Origin: DATJLQ01 sp035509415
GTDB taxonomy: Bacteria > Pseudomonadota > Alphaproteobacteria > JACZXZ01
Length of the DNA: 63,060 nt
Assembly (NCBI GenBank): GCA_035509415.1
Contig: DATJLQ010000024.1
Coordinates: forward strand, 1 to 63,060
Reading direction: 5' to 3'
This document shows positions 1 through 8,454 of this stretch, piece after piece (the first letter of the stretch is position 1; each line of letters begins with the position of its first letter). The position numbers and the translations under genes were made by a program. Below the pieces are notes generated by a model. That model was given only the letters and a program-made list of their open reading frames with translations, had not been told where the DNA came from and ran no database searches.

Positions 1-2078
1 GGCGCGGCCCGGTCGATGCGCAACGGGCGCACGGTATCGAAATTCTCGTTCACCACCCGGCCGCGCTCGATCGCGATCGCCTGGCCGAGGGCGGCCGAGA
101 TGCCGTCGAGGGCCGCACCCTGCACCTGGTTCTCGGCGCCCAGCGGATTGATCACCTGCCCGCCCACGTCGGCCGCGACCCACACCTTGTCGACCGCGAC
201 CTCGCCCGACGCGGGCACGCTCGCCTGCACCACCTCGGCGAAATAGCCCAGATGGCTGAAATAGAACGCGACCCCCATGCCGGTGCCCTTGGGGAGTGCC
301 GCGCGCTTGGCCCAGCCCGATTTCTCGGCCACCAGCTCGAGCACGCCGCGCATGCGGCCCGCGTCGAAGCTGCGCGACGCGGTGCCGGTGAGGAGCGAGC
401 GCACGCCCTCGAGCGCCGGCGGCGCACCCTGCGCGTCGAGCAACGCCGTGAGGAACTCGACCGGATCCTTCCCCGCCGCGTGGGCGAGCTCGTCGAGAAA
501 GGATTGGAACACGAAGGCGAGCCCGTTCGAGCGCGGCGCGCGCAAGGGCCCGGTCGGCGTGCCGAGCTCGATCGTCGAGAGCCCGTATTCGAGATTGGCG
601 ACGCTCCCGGCCGGGAACTCGCTCGGCGCCATGGTCGCCGAATCCGCGATGGCGCCGCCGCGCCTGAAGGTGACGAAATGGTCGCTGAAGGCGACGAGGC
701 GGCCCGCGCCGTCGAGCCCACCCTTGAAGAAATGGAAGCCCGCGGGGCGGTAGAAATCGTGCCGCATGTCGTCGGCGCGGCTCCAGAGAAGCTTCACGGG
801 CGCTCCCGCCGCGCGCGCGATCCAGGCCGCCTCGGCCATGTAGTCGTTGCGCAAACGCCGGCCGAAGCCGCCGCCGATGCGCGTCAAATGCACCGTCACG
901 TCCGCGCGCGAAAGGCCGAGCGTGGCCGCGACCAATTGAGCGCCCGAGTCCGGCGTCTGGCTCGGCGCCCAGAGCTCGGCCTTGCCGCCTTGGACGCGCG
1001 CGGTGCAATTCTGGGGCTCGAGCGACATGTGGGGAATGAAGGGATAGGAATAGGCCGCCTCGATCACGCGCGCGGCATGAGCGAAGGCCGAACGCGGATC
1101 GCCGTCGCGGCGCAGCGACTCCGCGGGCGCGCGCTTTCCGAGCGCGGCCGCGTCGCGCGCGAAGCCCGCCGTGCTTTGGCCGGCGGCGGGACCCTCGTCC
1201 CATTCGATCTCGAGCTTGGCGCGCGCTTTGTTTGCGAGCCACCATTGGTCGGCCACGATCGCGACCCCGTCGACCAGGCCCGCGGGATCGGTCCCGCCTT
1301 TGACGACGAAGACGTGGCGCACGCCGGGCTCGGCCTTGGCGGCGTCGAGCCGCGCGCTTTTGAGCCGGCCGCCCGCGACCGGACATTTCTCGAACACGGC
1401 GTAAAGCATGCCCGGAAGCTCGACATCGATGCCGAAGAGCGGCTTCCCGGTCACGATCATCGGATTGTCGACGCCCGGCTGGCGCGTGCCAAGGATGCGG
1501 AAGCGCTTCGGGTCCTTGAGCGGGACGGAATCGAGATCGGGTACCGGCATCCGGGCCGCCTTGGACGCCAGCGCGCCATAGCCGAGCGTGCGCCCGCCCG
1601 GGCCGCGCACGATGCCCGCGTCCGTCGTGCAGGCGCTCGGCGCCACACCCCATTCGGCCGCCGCCGCCGCGATCAGCATCGCGCGGCCCGCGGCCCCCAC
1701 GCGGCGCAACGGGTCCCAATTGAGCGGCGTCGCCATGCTGCCGCCCGCGAACTGACGCCCGTATTTCGCCTCGTCGATGCCGGCCTGCTCGATGCGGACC
1801 TTGCGCCAATCGGCGTCGAGCTCCTCGGCGACGATCATGGGCAGCATGGTCTTGATCCCTTGGCCGATCTCGGGGTTCTTCGCCATGATGGTGACGATGC
1901 CGTCGGGGGCGATGCGCACGAAGGCGTTGAGCGTCGCGTCCTTGGCACCGGCGGCGCCCGCGAAGGCCGCGCGCGCGGCACCCGGAATCGACGCGTAGAG
2001 CAACAGCCCGCCGCCCGCGGCGACGCTCGCCTTCAAGAACGCGCGGCGCGAGGGCCGGAGAGTCATGCGCGCGCTCAT
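1..2078 (-). CDS. Molybdopterin-binding subunit of an IorB-type dehydrogenase (C-terminus beyond window edge)
   Basis: Large molybdopterin subunit of the xanthine dehydrogenase/isoquinoline 1-oxidoreductase (IorB) family, which hydroxylates N-heteroaromatics or aldehydes. About 692 residues are visible and the frame is still open at base 1, so probably the last 40-60 are missing. The N-terminus has a twin-arginine export signal (SRRAFLK, then a hydrophobic stretch ending near GAARA), so the enzyme is expected in the periplasm. The glycine-rich molybdopterin motif GGGFGRRLRNDY is present, and the last visible part (VVNENFDTVRPLRI) fits the family's C-terminal region. The ATG at 2078 overlaps the stop of the upstream iron-sulfur subunit (ATGA), so the two are translationally coupled. 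Partner and family are clear; the substrate cannot be read. Confidence 0.9.
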   Translation of the reverse strand, partial: MSARMTLRPSRRAFLKASVAAGGGLLLYASIPGAARAAFAGAAGAKDATLNAFVRIAPDGIVTIMAKNPEIGQGIKTMLPMIVAEELDADWRKVRIEQAGIDEAKYGRQFAGGSMATPLNWDPLRRVGAAGRAMLIAAAAAEWGVAPSACTTDAGIVRGPGGRTLGYGALASKAARMPVPDLDSVPLKDPKRFRILGTRQPGVDNPMIVTGKPLFGIDVELPGMLYAVFEKCPVAGGRLKSARLDAAKAEPGVRHVFVVKGGTDPAGLVDGVAIVADQWWLANKARAKLEIEWDEGPAAGQSTAGFARDAAALGKRAPAESLRRDGDPRSAFAHAARVIEAAYSYPFIPHMSLEPQNCTARVQGGKAELWAPSQTPDSGAQLVAATLGLSRADVTVHLTRIGGGFGRRLRNDYMAEAAWIARAAGAPVKLLWSRADDMRHDFYRPAGFHFFKGGLDGAGRLVAFSDHFVTFRRGGAIADSATMAPSEFPAGSVANLEYGLSTIELGTPTGPLRAPRSNGLAFVFQSFLDELAHAAGKDPVEFLTALLDAQGAPPALEGVRSLLTGTASRSFDAGRMRGVLELVAEKSGWAKRAALPKGTGMGVAFYFSHLGYFAEVVQASVPASGEVAVDKVWVAADVGGQVINPLGAENQVQGAALDGISAALGQAIAIERGRVVNENFDTVRPLRIDRAA

Positions 2079-2554
2079 CGCACGCCTCCTGCGGCCGGCG
2101 CCACGCCCGCGGCTTCCTTGATCGCGGCGCGGATGCGCGTGTAGCTGCAGCAGCGGCAGATATTGCCCGCCATGGCGGAATCGATGTCGCGGTCGGTCGG
2201 CTGCGGCGTCTTCGCGAGGAGTGCGGTCGCCGCCATGATCTGTCCCGCCTGGCAATAGCCGCATTGGGGCACGTCGAGCGCCATCCACGCCGCCTGGACC
2301 TTGGCGCCGAGGGGCGTCGCACCCACGCCTTCGATGGTGGTGATGGCGGCGTTGCCGACGCTCGAGATCGGCGTCAGGCACGCGCGCGCGGGCTTGCCGT
2401 CGAGATGGACGGTGCAGGCGCCGCACAGGCCGACCCCGCAGCCGAACTTCGCACCCTTGAGGCCGATTACGTCGCGGAGCGCCCAGAGGAGCGGCATCGC
2501 GCCGTCGGCCTCGACGTTGCGCCGGACGCCATTGACCAGGATCGTGTACGACAT
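2075..2554 (-). CDS. (2Fe-2S)-binding small subunit of the IorAB-type molybdenum hydroxylase
   Basis: 159-residue electron-transfer subunit. The N-terminal plant-type ferredoxin fold carries Cys39, Cys44, Cys47 and Cys59 (GCGVGLCGACTVH). The C-terminal helical [2Fe-2S] domain carries Cys98/Cys101 (CGYCQAG) and Cys133/Cys135 (CRCC). This is the normal length and architecture of IorA-like subunits. It is the first gene of the pair and its stop overlaps the start of the molybdopterin subunit by four bases. It has no signal peptide of its own, as expected for a subunit that rides out with its Tat-exported partner. No cytochrome subunit lies upstream within the window. Electrons should pass from the molybdenum site through these clusters to an acceptor that is not encoded here. 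Confidence 0.92.
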   Translation of the reverse strand: MSYTILVNGVRRNVEADGAMPLLWALRDVIGLKGAKFGCGVGLCGACTVHLDGKPARACLTPISSVGNAAITTIEGVGATPLGAKVQAAWMALDVPQCGYCQAGQIMAATALLAKTPQPTDRDIDSAMAGNICRCCSYTRIRAAIKEAAGVAPAAGGVR

Positions 2555-2776
2555 CGGTCCCCTCGCGAGGCTTCGGCCGCCGGAGGCTCAATGGCGAGGC
2601 GGCCGCGCGCATCCTAGCGCGGAACACGGGGCGCTCAAAGCCAAGCGGCCACAAGAATGCGTGAAGGGTCTTGCGCGGCGCGTATGGCGCCAAGGCCCGC
2701 GTCGCATGGGTCGGGCCGTAATGCGCCCGTCAGTGCCTCAGTGGGCGCGCCGTCCGCGCGCGCCGAGCGGGCCCGC

Positions 2777-3385
2777 CTAATGGGCGATGAACGACGCGAG
2801 ATGAGAATCGATGTTGAGCTGGAGCTGCTGGTTCAAGCGCAGCATCGCGTCCTGGACCACGAGGTACTGGGCCTCCTGGATCTCGCGCTGGTCCGCATCC
2901 TGGTTGACCGTGCGCGAGCTCGACGCCTCGGCGGTGACCGAGCCCAGGATGGCGCCGCTCACATTGTGGATCTCGAGGCGCACCGCGACATGGGCGTCGT
3001 AGCGCCGGTCGGGCTGGTTCTGGAAATTGGACATGAAGCCGGTCTTCACGTCGAGCGGCACCGCGACCACGCTCGCGTCGGTCACGACGTAGGTGATCCA
3101 GCCCGCGCCGCCGCCGGGCCGGATGCGCTCTTGCGCCCAGCGGTCCGCGGAATCGAGCAGCGAGATCGGCGTCGTCGTATCGACGTGGCCGCTCGCGTTG
3201 CTGGTGAGGTAGGCGTTGACGATGTTGACGTGGTCGCCCGCGAGCCGGTAGGGCGCGTATTGGGTCCAGCCGATCGCCGGGAACTGCTCGGGCGGCGGGG
3301 GATTGTTGCAGGCGGCAAGCGGCAGGAGCAGCAGGAGCCCTGCGGCCGCGATCGCGGCGAGGCGCTGGAGCGTGGGGCGGGCCAT
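2777..3385 (-). CDS. Hypothetical outer-membrane-type lipoprotein
   Basis: 202 residues. The N-terminus is a typical lipoprotein signal: positive MARPTLQR, a leucine/alanine core, then the lipobox LAAC, followed by NN and a proline run. There are no further membrane segments. The middle contains a predicted mixed alpha/beta domain ending with a helical, Gln-rich stretch (LRLNQQLQLNIDSHL). I do not recognise a named family; short lipoproteins of this kind next to hslO/arg genes are common in alphaproteobacteria but mostly uncharacterised. It stands alone, about 100 bases downstream of hslO on the same strand and about 220 bases from the molybdenum hydroxylase, so it may be the tail of the arg-hslO transcript. 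Confidence 0.75.
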   Translation of the reverse strand: MARPTLQRLAAIAAAGLLLLLPLAACNNPPPPEQFPAIGWTQYAPYRLAGDHVNIVNAYLTSNASGHVDTTTPISLLDSADRWAQERIRPGGGAGWITYVVTDASVVAVPLDVKTGFMSNFQNQPDRRYDAHVAVRLEIHNVSGAILGSVTAEASSSRTVNQDADQREIQEAQYLVVQDAMLRLNQQLQLNIDSHLASFIAH

Positions 3386-3486
3386 GGTTCGGCTCTCCTT
3401 TTCCGTTGCACCCTATATCGGCGCGATGCAAATGCGCGTCAAGCCTGGCGTGGCGCGGCGCGCGGCCGGTCTCGCGTTCCGCCGTC

Positions 3487-4530
3487 TCAGCCGCCGCGCA
3501 AGGCCGCGATCGCCGCCTCGTCATAGGCGTATTCGCGCATGCAGAACTGGCACACGACCGAGACGCGTCCCTCGACCGTCATCTCGGCGATCTCGGCGTC
3601 GCTCAGCGCCCGCAACACGGTCTCGACCCGCTCGGCCGAGCAGCGGCAGCCGGCCTTGAGCCGGCGCTGCCGGAACACGCGCACGCCGTCCTCGTGGAAC
3701 AGGCGGTAAAGCAGATCGTGGGCGCCGAGGGACGGGTCGAGCAGCTCCTCGGTCTTCGCACTCCCCATCATGACGAGGGCGCGGCGCCAATCGTCTTCCT
3801 GGGTTTCGCGCCGCCCGTCCTCGAGGGCCGTGCCCGCGGCCCCGCCCTCGAGCGGCACGCGTTGGAGCGTCATGCCGGCAGCACGCCAACGGGGAACGCC
3901 GGCCGCGTCCGCGACCTCGCCCACCGCGAGCTTGAACGCCGCGTCGAGCTGCTCGGACTGGCGGAAATAATGATGCACGCAATCGACCAGCTCGGCGCCC
4001 TCGAGCTCGACGATGCCCTGGTAGCGCTCCGTGTCCGGCCCCTGGTCGACGGTGAAGGCGAGATAGCCCGTGCCCACGAGGCGCGGCACGGTGCCCTGGC
4101 CGCGCCGCTCGGCCTGGTCTTCGGCCTGGGCGAGCCTGGCGTCGTCGTAGCGCGCATAGGCGCGCACCTCGCCGGCACTGGTCACGTCGGCGACCAGAAG
4201 ATTGACGGCGCCGTCGCCCTTGGCCTGGAGCGTGAACACACCCTCGTACTTGAAGGCGCCCGCGAGGGTCGCGGCAAGGGCCACGGTCTGGCCCAGGAGC
4301 TGCTTCACCGCGCGCGGGTAGTCGTGGCGCGACAGCACGTCGTCCACCAGCGGCCCCAAGCGCACGAGCCGGCCGCGGATGCCCTTGCCTTCGATCTGGA
4401 ACGGCTGCACCAGATCGTCGTCGCGCGCACTGTGCCGTCCGATGGCGTGCGCGAGCGCCGCGCCGGACGCGTCCTGCGTCTCGGGCCTGTCCTCGCCGTC
4501 GCTCGCACGGGATCGATCCAACGCCGCCAT
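3487..4530 (-). CDS. hslO: Redox-regulated chaperone Hsp33
   Basis: 347 residues. Hsp33 is a cytosolic holdase activated when oxidising stress releases zinc from four C-terminal cysteines. Here the zinc-binding region reads CRCSAE ... CQFC, the CXC plus CXXC pattern of the family, followed by the usual acidic/alanine-rich tail. The N-terminal substrate-binding domain has recognisable stretches (VKQLLGQTVALAATLAGAF). An N-terminal extension of roughly 35 residues precedes the core, so the true start could lie slightly downstream. It begins 7 bases after argF ends. The argD-argF-hslO order is a recurrent alphaproteobacterial arrangement, so the chaperone is probably expressed from the arg promoter. 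Confidence 0.95.
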   Translation of the reverse strand: MAALDRSRASDGEDRPETQDASGAALAHAIGRHSARDDDLVQPFQIEGKGIRGRLVRLGPLVDDVLSRHDYPRAVKQLLGQTVALAATLAGAFKYEGVFTLQAKGDGAVNLLVADVTSAGEVRAYARYDDARLAQAEDQAERRGQGTVPRLVGTGYLAFTVDQGPDTERYQGIVELEGAELVDCVHHYFRQSEQLDAAFKLAVGEVADAAGVPRWRAAGMTLQRVPLEGGAAGTALEDGRRETQEDDWRRALVMMGSAKTEELLDPSLGAHDLLYRLFHEDGVRVFRQRRLKAGCRCSAERVETVLRALSDAEIAEMTVEGRVSVVCQFCMREYAYDEAAIAALRGG

Positions 4531-4537
4531 CCAACGC

Positions 4538-5452
4538 CTAGCCCAGACACCACATCAAAATGCCCTGCTGCGCGGGGAGCCGGTTGGCCGCTTCGTCCCA
4601 CACCACCGATTGCGGCCCGTCGATCACGTCCGCCGACACCTCCTCGCCGCGATGGGCGGGAAGGCAATGCATGAAGATGGCGTCGGGCTTGGCGAGCTTC
4701 ATCGCGCGCGCGTCGACCCGGTAGGGCGGCAAGAGCGCGTGGCGGCTCTCGACATCCTTCTCGCCCATCGAGACCCAGGTGTCGGTCACGACGCAATCCG
4801 CACCCGTCACGGCGTCCTCGATGCGGTCGCTGATCTCGATGCGGGTCCCTTCCTTCCGCGCCCATTCGACCGCGTCGGCCGGCGGCCCGAGCTTCTTCGG
4901 GCAGGCGAGCTTGAGCGTGAACCCGAAACGCGCCGCGGCGTGGATCCAGGACGTCGCCATGTTGTTGCCGTCGCCCGCCCAGGCCACGGTCTTGCCCAGG
5001 ATCGGTCCGCGATGCTCCTCGAACGTCATCACGTCGGCCATGAGCTGGCACGGATGCGTGCGGTCGGTGAGGCCGTTGATGACCGGCACCGTCGCATGCG
5101 CGGCGAGCTCGTGGAGCTTCTCCTCCTTGGTCGTGCGCAGCATGATGACGTCGACGTAGCGCGACAGCACGCGCGCCGTGTCGGCGACCGTCTCGCCACG
5201 GCCGAGCTGCATGCCGTCGCGCTCGAGCACCACCGTCTCGCCGCCGAGCCGGCGCATGCCGACCTCGAAGGAGACGCGCGTGCGCGTCGAGGGCTTCTCG
5301 AACAGCATGGCGAGCGTCTTGCCCGCGAGCGGCCGCTGCTCGAGCCCCTTGCCGCGTTTCAGATCCTTGCCCGATTCGAGGATGCCGCGCAGCGTCGCGC
5401 CGTCGAGCTTGTCGAGATCGAGGAAATGGCGCGGCTCGTTCGTCCGCATCAT
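4538..5452 (-). CDS. argF: Ornithine carbamoyltransferase
   Basis: 304 residues, the normal size of an anabolic OTCase. It joins carbamoyl phosphate and ornithine to give citrulline, the sixth step of arginine synthesis, as a cytosolic trimer. The carbamoyl-phosphate loop STRTR lies in FEKPSTRTRVSFE, the second phosphate motif is HPCQ, and the catalytic Cys loop is HCLPAHRG near the C-terminus. An SMG-type ornithine loop (WVSMGEKD) is present. It sits 25 bases downstream of argD and 7 bases upstream of hslO, on one presumed transcript. Confidence 0.97.
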   Translation of the reverse strand: MMRTNEPRHFLDLDKLDGATLRGILESGKDLKRGKGLEQRPLAGKTLAMLFEKPSTRTRVSFEVGMRRLGGETVVLERDGMQLGRGETVADTARVLSRYVDVIMLRTTKEEKLHELAAHATVPVINGLTDRTHPCQLMADVMTFEEHRGPILGKTVAWAGDGNNMATSWIHAAARFGFTLKLACPKKLGPPADAVEWARKEGTRIEISDRIEDAVTGADCVVTDTWVSMGEKDVESRHALLPPYRVDARAMKLAKPDAIFMHCLPAHRGEEVSADVIDGPQSVVWDEAANRLPAQQGILMWCLG

Positions 5453-5477
5453 GACACGGAACTCTTGACCCGGGCGC

Positions 5478-6686
5478 TCACGACGCGGCCTTGGCCGCTT
5501 GCGCGGGTGCCGGGCGCAGCATGCCCGCCGTGCGCTCGAGAATCTGGAACGCCTCGTCCAGGTGCCGGTCCTCGACGATGAGCGGCGGCAGGAGCCGGAA
5601 CACGTTCTCGCCCGCGCCCACGGTCAGGAGCCCGTTCTCGCGCAGCTTCGCGACCACGTCGGCCGAGACGAGACCGTCGACGCATTTGATGCCGCGCAGG
5701 AGGCCGGTGCCGCGCCCCTCGACGAAGAGGGTCGGGTGCTTGGCGACGAACGCATCGATGCGCTTCCCGAGCTCGACGCCCTTGGCCGCGACGCCGTCGA
5801 GGAACCCGTCGGCCAGCAGCACGTCGAGCACCGCGTTCGCGACCGCCATCGCGAGCGGATTGCCGCCGAAGGTCGAGCCGTGGGTCCCGGCGGTCATGCC
5901 GACCGCCGCCTTCTCGGTCGCGAGCACGGCCCCGGTCGGAATGCCGCCGCCGAGCGCCTTCGCGGTCGAAAGCACGTCGGGTGCCACGCCCGACCATTGA
6001 TGCGCGAACAGCTTCCCGGTGCGTCCCATGCCCGACTGCACCTCGTCCATGAAGAGGAGCAGGCCGAACTCGTCGCACACCGCGCGCAGGCCCCTGAGAA
6101 ATTCGGGACTCGCGACCGAGAGCCCGCCTTCGCCCTGGACCGGCTCGACCAGGATCGCCGCGGTCTCGGGCCCGATCGCCGCGCGCACCTCGTTCAAATT
6201 GTTGAACGCGACGTGGTCGAAGCCCTCGACCGCGGGCGCGAAGCCCTTCAAGTGCTTCTCCTGGCCGCCGGCCGCGACGGTCGCGAGCGTGCGGCCGTGG
6301 AACGCGTTGGTGAAGCAGAGAATCCGGTAGCGCTCGGGGTGCCCGGTGTCGTCGTGGTACTTGCGCACGAGCTTGATGCCGCCCTCGATCGCCTCCGCAC
6401 CCGAGTTGCAGAAGAACACCGTGTCGGCGAAGCTCGCGGCCACGAGCCGCTCGGCGACCCGCTGCTGGTCCGGGATCTGGAAGATGTTCGAGCAGTGCCA
6501 GAGCTTCTTCCCCTGTTGGATCAGGGTCTCGACCAGATGCGGGTGCGAATGGCCGAGCGCCGTGACCGCGATGCCGCTCGCGAAATCGAGGTAGCGTCGG
6601 CCGTCGATTGCGAAAAGATGCGCCCCCTCGCCCCGCTCGAACGCGATGTTGCACCGGTTGTAGGTCGGCATCAGGGCTGGGATCAC
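5478..6686 (-). CDS. argD: Acetylornithine aminotransferase (class III, PLP)
   Basis: 402 residues. It transfers an amino group from glutamate to N-acetylglutamate semialdehyde, and in many bacteria also serves as succinyl-diaminopimelate aminotransferase, which would supply the dapD/dapE pathway encoded at 36.8-38.9 kb. Motifs: the substrate loop FANSGAEAIEGGIKLVRKYH region (seen as FFCNSGAEA), the PLP aspartate in LLFMDEVQSGMGRTG, the Schiff-base lysine in STAKALGGGIP, and the GTHGSTFGGNPLA phosphate loop. First gene of the argD-argF-hslO operon, with a good promoter about 90 bases upstream. The start ATG gives the family-typical MIPALMPTYNR opening. Confidence 0.97.
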   Translation of the reverse strand: MIPALMPTYNRCNIAFERGEGAHLFAIDGRRYLDFASGIAVTALGHSHPHLVETLIQQGKKLWHCSNIFQIPDQQRVAERLVAASFADTVFFCNSGAEAIEGGIKLVRKYHDDTGHPERYRILCFTNAFHGRTLATVAAGGQEKHLKGFAPAVEGFDHVAFNNLNEVRAAIGPETAAILVEPVQGEGGLSVASPEFLRGLRAVCDEFGLLLFMDEVQSGMGRTGKLFAHQWSGVAPDVLSTAKALGGGIPTGAVLATEKAAVGMTAGTHGSTFGGNPLAMAVANAVLDVLLADGFLDGVAAKGVELGKRIDAFVAKHPTLFVEGRGTGLLRGIKCVDGLVSADVVAKLRENGLLTVGAGENVFRLLPPLIVEDRHLDEAFQILERTAGMLRPAPAQAAKAAS

Positions 6687-6775
6687 GAGACCCTCCTAGC
6701 GGCTCGGCTTTTCAGGCATGGGGCGCGGGCAGTGCTGCCGCGGAAGCGCCCTCGGGCGGCCGCGGAAAGCGCAGG

Positions 6776-6804
6776 AGTATTGGCATTCGCCTCCCGGCTG
6801 TCAA
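6776..6804 (-). promoter_or_regulatory. Sigma-70-type promoter for argD-argF-hslO
   Basis: On the minus strand TTGACA (6804-6799) is followed after exactly 17 bases by AATACT (6781-6776), about 90 bases before the argD start. The -35 is a perfect consensus hexamer. No ARG-box-like palindrome was found overlapping it. Confidence 0.7.
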
Positions 6805-6876
6805 TCGAGATGGCGGTGGGGCGGGCCCGTGCCAAGCGGCGGATTCGGCCGCGAAATCGGCCCCTCGGCCGGTGCG

Positions 6877-7710
6877 TCAGGCCTTGAGCTTGTAGCCCGT
6901 CTTGAACATCCAGTGGCAGAGCGCCCAGAGCCCCGCATTGGCGCCGACGAGGACCAGGATTCCGGCGACGCGCGAGCCGTCCGACGCGCCGATGAAGCCG
7001 TAGCGGAATCCGTCGATCATGTAAAAGAAGGGATCGAGATGGGCGAGGGTCTTGAACAGCGGCGGCAGCCGGTCGATCGAGTAGAAGGTGCCCGAGAGGA
7101 ACGAGAGCGGCATGATGACGAAATTGGTCACCGCCGCGATATGGTCGAACTTGTCGGCCCAGATGCCGCCCGCCGTGCCGAGAAGCGACAGCAAAGTCGC
7201 CGCCGCGAGCGCGTGGAACAGGACGAAGCGCCAATCGTGGATGTGGACCGGCGCGAAGAGCGAGACGCCGAGCCCTACCACGAGGGCCACGAGGAGGCCG
7301 CGCACCACCCCGCCCGCGACGAAGCCGAAGGTGAGCTCGCCGGGCGAAAGCGGCGGCATGAGCACGTCGACGATGTTGCCTTGGAGCTTCGAGATGGTGA
7401 TCGAGGACGAGGTGTTGGCGAAGGCGTTCTGCACGATCGCCATCATGATGAGGCCCGGCGCGAGGAATTGGGGGAACGGCACCGCCCCCATGACGCGCGC
7501 GCCGTTGCCGACCGCGAGCGTGAAGATCGCGAGGAACAGGAGCGTGATCACGATGGGCGCGATCATGGTCTGCATGTAGACCTTGGCGAAGCGCCGGATC
7601 TCCTTGTTGCAAAGCGAGGCGAGGCCGACCCAGTTGACGGCGCCGAAGCGGCGCACGGCTAGGTTCGGGCTCGCATCGAGGGGCGGCGAGGGCTGCAGCA
7701 TGGCGGGCAT
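6877..7710 (-). CDS. ABC-2 type transporter permease
   Basis: 277 residues with six predicted membrane segments in the ABC-2 arrangement (examples: MIAPIVITLLFLAIFTLAV near the N-terminus, GLLVALVVGLGVSLF, AGILVLVGANAGLWALCHWMF at the end). It resembles the NodJ/YadH/DrrB group that exports lipid-linked or drug-like substrates. The amphipathic CNKEIRRFAKVYMQT preceding helix 1 and the FLSGTFYSIDRLP loop are family-like. I chose the ATG at 7710; an in-frame TTG at 7722 and an ATG at 7701 are alternatives. No ATPase partner is adjacent in the window; downstream on the same strand comes argD, 190 bases away with its own promoter. Substrate unknown. Confidence 0.88.
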   Translation of the reverse strand: MPAMLQPSPPLDASPNLAVRRFGAVNWVGLASLCNKEIRRFAKVYMQTMIAPIVITLLFLAIFTLAVGNGARVMGAVPFPQFLAPGLIMMAIVQNAFANTSSSITISKLQGNIVDVLMPPLSPGELTFGFVAGGVVRGLLVALVVGLGVSLFAPVHIHDWRFVLFHALAAATLLSLLGTAGGIWADKFDHIAAVTNFVIMPLSFLSGTFYSIDRLPPLFKTLAHLDPFFYMIDGFRYGFIGASDGSRVAGILVLVGANAGLWALCHWMFKTGYKLKA

Positions 7711-7820
7711 TGATAAGCCCAAGGCCGGGCGCGCGCAACCGCCCCTGCCCGCATGGCGGACGTGCCCACGAAGCGGCCCACCTGTGGCACAATGGGCGCC
7801 ATGAGCGGGACGAGCGCCCC

Positions 7821-8450
7821 ATGAGCTTCGCGACGCGCGCGCGGAAAGGCGTGAAAAAGCCGGCGCGGCCCAAGCCCATCACGCCCGAGCGGCTCGAGCG
7901 CGCGGCGCTGTTCTATCTCGGGCGCTATGCGAGCTCGGCGGAGGGCTTGCGCCGCGTGCTGTTGCGGCGCTTGAAGCGCGCGCGGCTCGAGCCCGGTGAG
8001 GCGGCCCATCGCGACGCCGTCGCCGCGATCGACCGTCTCGTCGCGCGTTTTGCCGCGAACGGCCTTCTCGACGACCGCAAATACGCCGAGGCGCAGGCGG
8101 CCTCGCTCCATCGCCGGGGCATCGCGCGACGGCGCATCGGCCAGCGGCTCGGCGTCAAGGGAGTCGCGCGCGACGACGTCGAGGCGGCGCTCGCGACCCT
8201 CGATCTTGGAGCCGAGACCCACGAGTCCGACGCGGTCGATCTCGCGGCGGCGTTGGCGCTCGCGCGACGGAAGCGGCTCGGCCCTCATCGCCCGGCGGCC
8301 GAGCGAAAGGTGATGCGTGCGCGCGACCTCGCGTCGCTCGCGCGCGCGGGCTTCGCCTACGACGTCGCGCGCCGGGTGATCGATGCGCGCGACTTGGGCG
8401 AGCTCGAGGCCGAGATCGCGGGCGTCGAGCGCGAAACGAAGCCGCGCTAG
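7821..8450 (+). CDS. recX: RecX family regulatory protein
   Basis: 209 residues with the three-helix RecX repeats (ALFYLGRYASSAEGLRRVLLRR and LLDDRKYAEAQAASLHRRGIARRRIGQRL). RecX binds RecA filaments and damps recombinase and coprotease activity. It is a member of the longer alphaproteobacterial RecX group that is often far from recA; no recA is present here. The start is the ATG at 7821, which gives the basic N-terminus MSFATRARKGVKK; upstream in-frame sequence lacks family similarity. It converges with the mscS-like gene, stopping 4 bases before that gene's end. Confidence 0.85.
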   Translation: MSFATRARKGVKKPARPKPITPERLERAALFYLGRYASSAEGLRRVLLRRLKRARLEPGEAAHRDAVAAIDRLVARFAANGLLDDRKYAEAQAASLHRRGIARRRIGQRLGVKGVARDDVEAALATLDLGAETHESDAVDLAAALALARRKRLGPHRPAAERKVMRARDLASLARAGFAYDVARRVIDARDLGELEAEIAGVERETKPR

Positions 8451-8454
8451 ATTC

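Noticed and set aside
252..2144. A 630-codon plus-strand open frame opposite the molybdenum hydroxylase
   Set aside because: It is antisense to a recognisable enzyme; GC-rich third positions keep the opposite strand free of stops. Its translation is rich in Arg/Ala/Glu/His without any family motif.
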